IMG/VR virus record: IMGVR_UViG_3300028821_000038
Span: 62,001 to 126,000 of that record
Reading direction: 5' to 3' (one strand)
DNA length: 64,000 bases
DNA from: a virus
The position numbers and the translations under genes are program-made. Below the pieces are notes generated by a model. The model was not told where the DNA came from, ran no database searches, and saw nothing but the letters and a program-made list of their open reading frames with translations. This document shows positions 56,782 to 64,000 of the stretch, one piece after another. How positions within the stretch are numbered: position 1 is the stretch's first letter; each line of letters begins with the position of its first letter.

Positions 56782-58578
56782 GTGATTGTTGGTAAAACCC
56801 TTAAAGACCTTGGCTTCGACCTGTATTATGACAAGTATGGCACCTGTAAGGTGCTTGATACTGACAAAATTAGCATCCAACCAGGGGAGACTTTGGATTT
56901 GTGGCTTATTGGAAGACCTACACAGAAAGAGGATGGAAGGTGGTACCATAAAACCTGCCGGTTTGTAGGTGATGCTCCATTCTTTATCGCAGGGATGTAT
57001 CAGGTAGAAGACAGGTTCAATGATATATATATAGGGGCAGATACCAGCGCCACCTCAAAGACTATGAGTGGTAAAATAGAAGAGGTCGCGGTATGGCATC
57101 GAGCGCTAAGTGGCGCCGAAATTACCAACTATCACACCAATTTAGTCGGGATGATAGGGAGTGGTACCGGTTATAAATATCAAGATGCCGAGGAGGCATT
57201 TGCAGATGGCCTAAATGACTACTATATTCCCGCAGATTTTCAGCTGTTTGGGCTCCCCTATAGGGATATGAGGTACGATACCAACTTTATAAAGAGTCGA
57301 TTATTCGATATTGGGAGTGGAAAACACGGTAATGCTGTGATAATGGATAGATACAATGATGAAATGCACATTCAATCAACAAAGCTTTCCTATGACATCA
57401 CTTTGAATGTTAGGTTTTTATTAAACGAGAGGAAGGATTTTACGGTTTTTTCCTCCGATGGAATAGGTAAGCTTTATTACGATGAAGAATCAGGAGTGTT
57501 TACCCTTGAGATTAACCCACTGTATGCCCCAAAAGAAACATATAGTTTTTCATATTTCGGTATTGCTGTTCACACTTGGTATGATTTGGCGATGACCATA
57601 GAAAATGGCGCAATCAATATATACATAAATGGCGAAAATGTATTCAGTAGGTCATACTCTTCCCCAATAAGGGGTGCAAAAAAACTAAAGTGCAATATGT
57701 CGAACATTGAAAGCATAAGCGTGTATGGCCTGACAAGTGTCGTATCAAAGGAGGTCAGGGATAGCAGATTTGTAGAGAGTGAAACTATGAATAGCTATCT
57801 TGGAGATGGAATAGAGGTTGAGCTGGCTGAAATCGAAGATGCTATGGAGTTACTGTTTGACAAGGATAACGATAATAGTGCTTGGGTTGGATTGGGAAAT
57901 ACAGATTTGCAAAAATCATACAAATATGAGTTTAGTATGGATGATAGCGATGAAGCTGCCGAGCATTTCGTATTCAAGAGCAATAGAGGGATTATAACAG
58001 TAGATATTCCATCAAATAAAATCAAGTATCAACATCAAAATATTGATAGTATACCTGGAGATTATAATTATGATATTCCGTTCCATGGATTTGCAAATAT
58101 AATCACTACCGCATGCCCGGTCAAAATATCAGTCAAATATAAAGATCAATTTGACATTTTCGAGGAATTATCCCCATATATATTTGTTATGAGTGGCTCC
58201 AGAATTATAGAGCACGAGTATGCCGTAGAGCCATCTGAATACCCTGGAGATTTAAAGGACGCAGGAAAAAAATTCGATAGAGATTTAAGGTTGGGATGGT
58301 TTAATTATCGGAGATATGTGAGAGTACTATTCTCTAATAGTGGTGGCATATTTGATTTTCAGTCGGTAGAATTAAATGATGGTATATTTGTGCCGATATC
58401 GTATGAGGTAGCAGCCCAAGCATATTATATTAACGATTACAGCACTCTATATTTTGCTAAATATTCTGTTTTTAGAACTGACTATGTGAATTTTGATTCA
58501 GAGTGGCCAAAGGGAGAAGCTAAGCAATACATAGACTCATTTGTAGAAAGATACAATTCCAGAAAAAAAGTATTGTAA
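56782..58578 (+). CDS. Fibre-type protein with LamG-like domains (598 aa)
   Basis: The start is GTG 56782, behind AGGAGG. The first 65 residues carry the shared module (LGFDLYYDKYGTCKVLD, LDLWLIGRPTQKEDG). A short LamG-like end segment follows (NDIYIGADTSATSKTMSG, IEEVAVWHRALSGAEI), looking like a truncated domain. A full LamG-like domain lies at about 170-315 (HTWYDLAMTIENGAINIYIN). The C-terminal 250 residues are beta-rich and unassigned. The module and LamG content suggest a host-surface binding fibre. Confidence 0.68.
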   Translation: MIVGKTLKDLGFDLYYDKYGTCKVLDTDKISIQPGETLDLWLIGRPTQKEDGRWYHKTCRFVGDAPFFIAGMYQVEDRFNDIYIGADTSATSKTMSGKIEEVAVWHRALSGAEITNYHTNLVGMIGSGTGYKYQDAEEAFADGLNDYYIPADFQLFGLPYRDMRYDTNFIKSRLFDIGSGKHGNAVIMDRYNDEMHIQSTKLSYDITLNVRFLLNERKDFTVFSSDGIGKLYYDEESGVFTLEINPLYAPKETYSFSYFGIAVHTWYDLAMTIENGAINIYINGENVFSRSYSSPIRGAKKLKCNMSNIESISVYGLTSVVSKEVRDSRFVESETMNSYLGDGIEVELAEIEDAMELLFDKDNDNSAWVGLGNTDLQKSYKYEFSMDDSDEAAEHFVFKSNRGIITVDIPSNKIKYQHQNIDSIPGDYNYDIPFHGFANIITTACPVKISVKYKDQFDIFEELSPYIFVMSGSRIIEHEYAVEPSEYPGDLKDAGKKFDRDLRLGWFNYRRYVRVLFSNSGGIFDFQSVELNDGIFVPISYEVAAQAYYINDYSTLYFAKYSVFRTDYVNFDSEWPKGEAKQYIDSFVERYNSRKKVL

Positions 58579-58591
58579 CCTTAGGAGAAAT

Positions 58592-60328
58592 ATGGCAGAG
58601 CTTATCGGAGATCTTCAGGATAAAGGGTTTGGTTTCTTCTTGGATGAGAACCTTACAGTTGAACTGATAGACCAAAGCATTATAGATATTGGAAATGATG
58701 GAGAGCTAAGTGTCTATTTTGGAGCGAAATCATATATATCGTCCAACCTTAGAAAAGGTAAGGTTTTCAGCTTTGTAGAGGGGTACCGATATTTAATGTT
58801 GGACCTAGTGGAGGATAATTCCGGCGAATACTTCAGAAACTTCGATAACATAGAAAGTATGTCTCTGGAGGTTATTCTCGATTCGAGACGACTCTTGATG
58901 AATATACTCCACAAGTACATAGACAGCGAAACCTGGATTACCTTGGAACTGTTAAACAAATACGGCATGGTGGGCAATAGTAAAGATAATGCAAAAGCCA
59001 TGAGGACATGTCTATGTGAACCTGATAGAATACAGGAAGTATCGTGTGATGGTGCCGCGATATGTCAAACCTGGGAATGGAAACCTACAGGATACTGGGG
59101 TACTGGGTGGCCCGAACAATACAGTTTTTACCTTGACTTCTTTCAAGATGAGAATAGTGTTTATAAATCGATATGGGAACAATATATCGAGAATGACTAT
59201 ATCAAAGGAGCTAAGACTAGATCATACTTGACATATGGAAGTCGAACTCCATACGGAAGTGGGGTTTGGAACTATAACTATCAGCATGATGTATACCCGC
59301 AGCACGATGCAGTATTGGCATATCGATGGCATTATGGTGGTTTTGATATTACGCCATACGAGATGAGGGTTTTGAAACCTGAAATATACAATAGGTTCTC
59401 CCAATGGTACAGTCAATATAGGCCCGGTAGCAGTACTTTTAGGTTTGTGGCCGATGAATATACTGTTATGGGATATACCGATATTGCCAAGACAGACACT
59501 AACACGATATACGATAGGCAAAAGCATATAATAGAAGACTTGTTGGGGCCGCTTAGATACACCGAGGACCAGTATGGGAATAGGACATACTACTATGGAG
59601 ATTTGAGCGGAATACAATTTTCGATATTGTATAACGATGATTTTATGAACTACAGCGAGGCATATATCAATAGCCCAGACTTTAGGGAGATATGCGAAGA
59701 CAATAAGCTATATGTAGAAGATGCATTCTTTTCTATAGAGAAATCATATGGGAAATTGGGCGGAAGAACAATATTCAATGGTGGCGTAGGCAACGAGTCT
59801 GACTACTTTATGCCACTTAGAGATTTTCTGCGGTCTCGCGGTTGGACATTCGAGTATTTCGTGGAAGAGCTTCATAATATCGAATTTGATAGGTGGAGTA
59901 GCGCTTTGAAGGATGCGCTGGTAATAGGCCTAGAAGATGTATTGGTTAGAGATTTTACTGAGTTCTACGATAAAGACCACCGCGCTCCATTTGATGGGAT
60001 AGAGTTTTATTGTCCTATCGTCATCACAGATAGACCGGTTGAGATATATAAAAAGAAGGCAATAATCGATTCCGATGGAAACGAGAGCATCGTCGATTCT
60101 GGTATCGTGCTGCTGAATCCTGGTGAATTTAAGTGTCCGATAGACAAAGATGAATTTATATGGAGTATTAAGGCATACACCTACAACACCTTCATCACTG
60201 AATATATGAAGGTGAAGATATCTATGTCTATAAAAAGCTCGTTTCCTACTGAGGACTTTTTGAATTTTAGGGCCATAAATAGCGATTACACCTTTATCGA
60301 GGAGTACCATTTTGAGTACTCAATCTGA
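58592..60328 (+). CDS. Fibre-type protein with shared N-terminal module (578 aa)
   Basis: The 578-residue product starts after TTAGGAGA. The module is clear: KGFGFFLDENLTVELIDQSI, then ELSVYFGAKSYISSN. The middle (residues 150-420) is unusually rich in Tyr, Trp and Asp (EWKPTGYWGTGWPEQYSFYL, GSGVWNYNYQHDVYPQHD), a composition common in carbohydrate-binding surfaces. The end is beta-rich. It overlaps the next gene by 17 bases. No enzyme motif is seen. Confidence 0.65.
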   Translation: MAELIGDLQDKGFGFFLDENLTVELIDQSIIDIGNDGELSVYFGAKSYISSNLRKGKVFSFVEGYRYLMLDLVEDNSGEYFRNFDNIESMSLEVILDSRRLLMNILHKYIDSETWITLELLNKYGMVGNSKDNAKAMRTCLCEPDRIQEVSCDGAAICQTWEWKPTGYWGTGWPEQYSFYLDFFQDENSVYKSIWEQYIENDYIKGAKTRSYLTYGSRTPYGSGVWNYNYQHDVYPQHDAVLAYRWHYGGFDITPYEMRVLKPEIYNRFSQWYSQYRPGSSTFRFVADEYTVMGYTDIAKTDTNTIYDRQKHIIEDLLGPLRYTEDQYGNRTYYYGDLSGIQFSILYNDDFMNYSEAYINSPDFREICEDNKLYVEDAFFSIEKSYGKLGGRTIFNGGVGNESDYFMPLRDFLRSRGWTFEYFVEELHNIEFDRWSSALKDALVIGLEDVLVRDFTEFYDKDHRAPFDGIEFYCPIVITDRPVEIYKKKAIIDSDGNESIVDSGIVLLNPGEFKCPIDKDEFIWSIKAYTYNTFITEYMKVKISMSIKSSFPTEDFLNFRAINSDYTFIEEYHFEYSI

Positions 60329-61631
60329 TAGCTGTATCCAGCTCGAGTTGCCACAGCCCCAACCATTTATCGCGCAAAAGAAAGACCCTGAACCGCCAAC
60401 AGTATTTGTAGACACCAGTATGGGGTATATCGCTAAAACAGGAAGCATTACTCCAGGGTATATGAACACAACAAATAGGTTCTTCTCTATCGCGGAGAAT
60501 GGCGGATTCAATGCATTTGTTACAGATGAGACGGTTGGTATAGGGTTCTTTGTGGAAAAGGTGCTGTATGCCGTCCTGAATGTTGATACTGAGGATTTCT
60601 TCGGTATTGAGTTGGAGGAGCATGTAGAGCGCTCTATAGTTACCTTCGCAAGGGTATCCAGAGATACTTTTCTTCTTGTTGTATGCGCCAATATAGACCC
60701 TGCTACAGGCAAAATACTATATATCTCCAAGACAATTACAATAGACTCTTTGTATTGCTCTATGCAGACCAGGGTTATTCCAAATATGGCGCCACAAAAC
60801 ATCAAGGATGAGTATTCCAATATAATCGATGATGATTTGAATGTTGTGAAGCATACCAGTGAGCTTGGGAGAGTGGTGGATCCAGCTGAATACAATGGTA
60901 GTTATGGCTTTGCAGATTTGAGAGAGGTTGAGATCACCACCGATAGCGATACTAGACCGATATATGAAGCTGTTTTGGAGGATTTGAAATCGACAATTCC
61001 GGGCTTATCTGATTCTGTGCAGAGCGATATAGCCTTGTATTCTATATGGAGTGACTATATCAGGGGTGGCTTGTTTTTGGTGTTGTTATGTCAGGATAAA
61101 TTGATCACAATCAAGGATACCGATACGGGGATAGAGAAAGAAACCTTCATGTTCGATAGCGCTCTATCTATGTATGAGTTTGACAATATATATTTTCCAT
61201 ATGTAATGCCCGCGACAAGAGATACTCTAAAGACTGATTATGTGTTTTGTCCATATGGTGTATTGAAGGAGAACTACTACTATAAGCACCTGTTTGTAAA
61301 CAGGATAGAAGATAGCGATGGGGGGCAATTTATAAAACTGTATGTATTGGAATTGCCCAGCGGAGGGGATAAATATGTCCCTATTGTGTCAAACGGCAAG
61401 ATGGTATCATTATACTCTCTGGATGTCAGTGAGGTGTCGGATTCTGGCGCAGAGAGAAGTATATTTTTTGGAAATGCTATCGGCATAAATACTGACATTG
61501 TGGTGGATACTACCGTGTGCGCATACAACTACGCAACCTATATAGATAAATCAGTGACCGAAAGAAACCAGACAACTGATATAATAAGCGTTAGAACTAT
61601 GTGTGAGTTTGTAGATTATTTATATTTTTAG
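60312..61631 (+). CDS. Unknown virion-type protein (439 aa)
   Basis: The start is TTG 60312, with GGAG upstream, inside the end of the previous gene. The N-terminus is Pro/Gln-rich (LELPQPQPFIAQKKDPEPP). The rest is beta-rich and acidic (GGFNAFVTDETVGIGFFVEK, FARVSRDTFLLVVCANIDP) with a short helical segment near the middle. It lacks the shared module at its very start. It lies in the fibre cluster and precedes another unknown by nine bases. A structural role is likely from context. Confidence 0.58.
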   Translation: MSTQSDSCIQLELPQPQPFIAQKKDPEPPTVFVDTSMGYIAKTGSITPGYMNTTNRFFSIAENGGFNAFVTDETVGIGFFVEKVLYAVLNVDTEDFFGIELEEHVERSIVTFARVSRDTFLLVVCANIDPATGKILYISKTITIDSLYCSMQTRVIPNMAPQNIKDEYSNIIDDDLNVVKHTSELGRVVDPAEYNGSYGFADLREVEITTDSDTRPIYEAVLEDLKSTIPGLSDSVQSDIALYSIWSDYIRGGLFLVLLCQDKLITIKDTDTGIEKETFMFDSALSMYEFDNIYFPYVMPATRDTLKTDYVFCPYGVLKENYYYKHLFVNRIEDSDGGQFIKLYVLELPSGGDKYVPIVSNGKMVSLYSLDVSEVSDSGAERSIFFGNAIGINTDIVVDTTVCAYNYATYIDKSVTERNQTTDIISVRTMCEFVDYLYF

Positions 61632-61639
61632 GATGTAAT

Positions 61640-63265
61640 ATGAGCGGAGTTCCAATAAATGCCTATCTTGATGCCAATCTTACCAAGAAGCTGGAGAGTT
61701 TTGTTATAAATGCTATACCGCAGCAGACTTACCGGTCTGACTTCAATTTGATTTATATCGCAAATATCGATACAAGCGTAGATGAGAATGGAAATCTTAT
61801 CCAGACCTATATCACATCCGATGACTCTATATTTTTGGCCATAACCAATGACTTTGGGCATATAGACTATACAAACATCAAGACAATTCATGTTGCCGGT
61901 GCGTATGAGACCGATTTTGAGACGACATCTTTCTATCCAGATCCAGTAGATTTACCAAGATTTGCCAATTATTACGAGGGCAATGAGGTTCCCGTAGGAG
62001 GGGGCATACTAAATGTCGCCTTCTGTCCTTTTGGGGTTAATAAAGTAGAGCTTTTGAACGGCGATATTGTGCATGTGTATGGCAATGGAAAGATAAAAAT
62101 TACCACTGAGCAGCGCGGTTTCAAAGGGTATCAGCAGATTCCAAAGGTAGACAGGATCTTGTCGAATGGATACTATAAAATAATCAAGCTTGCGATATAC
62201 AGTAGATACTCTGAGTTTCAGAGACGAAAATACAGCTTGAACCTCTTTAGCCCCACCATGAAGTTTCATTCCGAGAGTATAGAGGGGCAGCTCCCAATAA
62301 CAGAAGAGAGATTGCTTGGGTATTTTACCAACGATGTGACTCATGATGATAATACCGGATACAAATTCATAAAAAACCATAAAGATAGCTCTCTGTTTTT
62401 GTGTGATGTGACATCAGGCAGGCAAAGCTTGCTTACAGGAATAGGCGATATGGTCAAGGTGACAAAGACCGGCTTTATAGATTTATCGAATCTGGGCGCC
62501 AACATTGGAGATGAATTTAGTATCCATATGAATGTGCTGTTGGAGTCATATGCACCGAGGGGTACGATTCTATTTGAAGCAGGATATGGTGTAACCGATA
62601 GTGGATATCAGACTCATAAAATAACACTCTGGGTGAACAACGCAGGAGAGCTGTGTTTCAACACTCAATACAACGATGAGTTTCAAAACACGAAGCATAA
62701 AATAGACCTTCAAAAAGAGCACATCATAACTTTTACAATAGAAAACCAGAAGTTCGACGAAGAAGATGATGATGAATATGTTGTGTTTATCCACCTGAAT
62801 GGCTCTCAGATATGGCCATCATCGGAGATGCTTACCAAGACCCAAAAAACATATTTGTGGCGCGCCAAGGAGGCGTGGAGGGTGTACAACGATGTATGTA
62901 TGAAGTTGCCGGCCCCGCATCCAGTGCAAGGGGGCGTGGATGCTAAACAGGTTTGCGTTAAAAAGCTTCTTGCGGAGACCGGATTTGTAACATATGAGAA
63001 TGTAATGAAGGTTTACGAGCTATACCTTAAAAGGCCAGTTGCCAGCAATGTCGATTTGGATGAGATAAAAATAGGCTCTTCCGATGAGACAACAATAGAG
63101 AAGATGTTCTTTGGGCAGGATTCTGAGAAAGATTTGCTTGATGATGAGTATTATATGGAGGGGCAGTTTTCAGAAATAGCGGTATTCTCTCCTGGATTAT
63201 CCAAGGATGAAATAGAGCAGATACATCTTCTGAATATAATCAGAATACCAACGATTATGCTATAG
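61640..63265 (+). CDS. Fibre-type protein with an interrupted LamG-like domain (541 aa)
   Basis: The 541-residue product starts GVPINAYLDANLTKKLESF, a distant form of the shared module. A LamG-like domain starts near residue 290 (IGDEFSIHMNVLLESYAPRG, HKITLWVNNAGELCFNTQYN) and ends near residue 530 (QFSEIAVFSPGLSKDEIEQ). Between them lies an insertion of about 100 helical residues (KTYLWRAKEAWRVYNDVCM, NVMKVYELYLKRPVAS), unusual for LamG. It is probably a surface-binding protein of the particle. Confidence 0.62.
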   Translation: MSGVPINAYLDANLTKKLESFVINAIPQQTYRSDFNLIYIANIDTSVDENGNLIQTYITSDDSIFLAITNDFGHIDYTNIKTIHVAGAYETDFETTSFYPDPVDLPRFANYYEGNEVPVGGGILNVAFCPFGVNKVELLNGDIVHVYGNGKIKITTEQRGFKGYQQIPKVDRILSNGYYKIIKLAIYSRYSEFQRRKYSLNLFSPTMKFHSESIEGQLPITEERLLGYFTNDVTHDDNTGYKFIKNHKDSSLFLCDVTSGRQSLLTGIGDMVKVTKTGFIDLSNLGANIGDEFSIHMNVLLESYAPRGTILFEAGYGVTDSGYQTHKITLWVNNAGELCFNTQYNDEFQNTKHKIDLQKEHIITFTIENQKFDEEDDDEYVVFIHLNGSQIWPSSEMLTKTQKTYLWRAKEAWRVYNDVCMKLPAPHPVQGGVDAKQVCVKKLLAETGFVTYENVMKVYELYLKRPVASNVDLDEIKIGSSDETTIEKMFFGQDSEKDLLDDEYYMEGQFSEIAVFSPGLSKDEIEQIHLLNIIRIPTIML

Positions 63266-63272
63266 GATTGAT

Positions 63273-64000
63273 ATGCAGGCAACCATCTTTAGATTCACCA
63301 TACACCTGAAGGATAGTTCAAAATATATCTACCCTGGTGATTACAAGATGATAGGGATTGATATACCTTGGCGTGTCGAGAGGCTTCGCCCTATCCTGCA
63401 TGATTATTCGCTGACATCCAGCGTTAGGTTTAACGACAATGAGCCGGGCTATATCTATGATAGCATAGATGATTTTTGCGATGCCAATGACCTGTCTAGA
63501 TTTAGAGCGTATATTAATGGGGTCTATGGTTTCATGTCTTTGTTTGGTGTAGATAGTGAGGAGTATTCCGGTGCGATTACTCCAAACTACCTGATACGGG
63601 ATTCGAATTATATAGACCTTATCGCGGTGGCGTGGTTTGATGGTGGGGTTCCTGGGAATATACACAATCTGTATCTGTGTAGAGGTTTTAGATATAAGAA
63701 CCTAATAGGATTCAATACTGAAAAAACGTCAAGCGCGATGGGTTATTCGTTTTATACCTTTGAGCCATATGAGTATGACAAATCCCTGATAGGAGAGCCC
63801 TACTCAAGAGTAAGTGTGGTTAGCGGTAGAGTTGTAGATTTTAGAGTCTCTGCATTTAAGAAGATTATCGAGAGTGGGCATATTTCCCAGTATGAGGATT
63901 TCGGTGTAGAAAAGTGTAATCTTATGGATTCTTACGGCGATATGGTGCTATCGTATATAGAATTAGCCAGGTTTGATGATTTTAGTTTGAGGTTTGGAAT
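63273..64000 (+). CDS. Partial virion-type protein (C-terminus beyond window)
   Basis: The frame from ATG 63273 (AGGATTGAT upstream) is open to the right edge, 242 codons. The product starts MQATIFRFTIHLKDSSKYIY and is beta-rich with many Tyr, Asp and Phe residues (EPGYIYDSIDDFCDANDLSR, YSFYTFEPYEYDKSLIGEPY). It continues the second fibre cluster and follows the interrupted LamG gene by seven bases. No family is recognised in the visible part. Confidence 0.6.
   Translation, partial: MQATIFRFTIHLKDSSKYIYPGDYKMIGIDIPWRVERLRPILHDYSLTSSVRFNDNEPGYIYDSIDDFCDANDLSRFRAYINGVYGFMSLFGVDSEEYSGAITPNYLIRDSNYIDLIAVAWFDGGVPGNIHNLYLCRGFRYKNLIGFNTEKTSSAMGYSFYTFEPYEYDKSLIGEPYSRVSVVSGRVVDFRVSAFKKIIESGHISQYEDFGVEKCNLMDSYGDMVLSYIELARFDDFSLRFG

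Overview
The window reads as part of the genome of a large, AT-rich, tailed DNA bacteriophage with tightly packed genes. The support is a virus-type multisubunit RNA polymerase gene, a RecE/RecT-like recombination pair, SSB, HU, RNase HI, T4-like rIIA/rIIB genes, a spanin-like lipoprotein and about 20 kb of tail-fibre or adhesin genes. I recognise no terminase, major capsid protein, DNA polymerase, integrase, endolysin or tRNA. Promoter-like sites are mostly TATAAT boxes behind T-rich stretches with no clear -35, as in Campylobacterota sigma-70 promoters, and AGA, AGG and ATA codons are common. A Campylobacterota-like host is a weak inference. TAG, TAA and TGA all end ordinary genes, so I see no stop-codon reassignment.

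Layout: 1-3825 is a minus-strand early operon read from a NYN-domain nuclease at 3825 through two small genes, a RecE-like exonuclease and a RecT-like annealase to the left edge. 3939-13887 is plus strand: an 890-residue orphan, small unknowns, a 1440-residue fused RNA polymerase beta/beta-prime (N-terminal half) protein, a zinc-ribbon protein and a VRR-NUC nuclease. 13891-14467 is a short minus-strand pair. 14532-17021 holds HU and a first group of glycine-rich putative virion proteins. 17338-23081 holds two large unknown, probably structural, genes. 23138-29675 is an early-type run with an HNH-like protein, SSB and rIIA/rIIB. 29943-33784 is an operon with a 52-residue protein, a JAMM (JAB) protease-like protein, a ThiF/E1-like protein, a 373-residue partner and RNase HI. 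33933-36481 holds small unknown genes.

36610-37886 has no convincing gene. It holds a strong two-way terminator, T-rich DNA, a GC-rich hairpin-dense stretch, a promoter followed by a two-tier hairpin between direct repeats, and six copies of a 14-bp near-palindrome in two tandem 180-bp modules. It looks like a control region, an origin or a structured-RNA locus. 37887-41581 has more glycine-rich proteins, one with a fresh 213-bp internal duplication. 41726-49122 and 53132-64000 are virion or fibre genes with LamG-like and fibrinogen-like domains; many share an N-terminal module. 49172-53135 between them holds membrane proteins, a spanin-like pair, an HNH/virion fusion and small basic proteins.

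Three observations stand out. (1) The JAMM plus E1-like operon resembles a ubiquitin-like or PRTRC-type cassette. (2) The polymerase gene stops just after the catalytic NADYDGD motif, so the rest of beta-prime must be encoded elsewhere. (3) A 15-bp motif, GGTATATATATATGG, lies 38-70 bases upstream of four early-type genes, always in the direction of transcription, and looks like a phage-specific promoter family.
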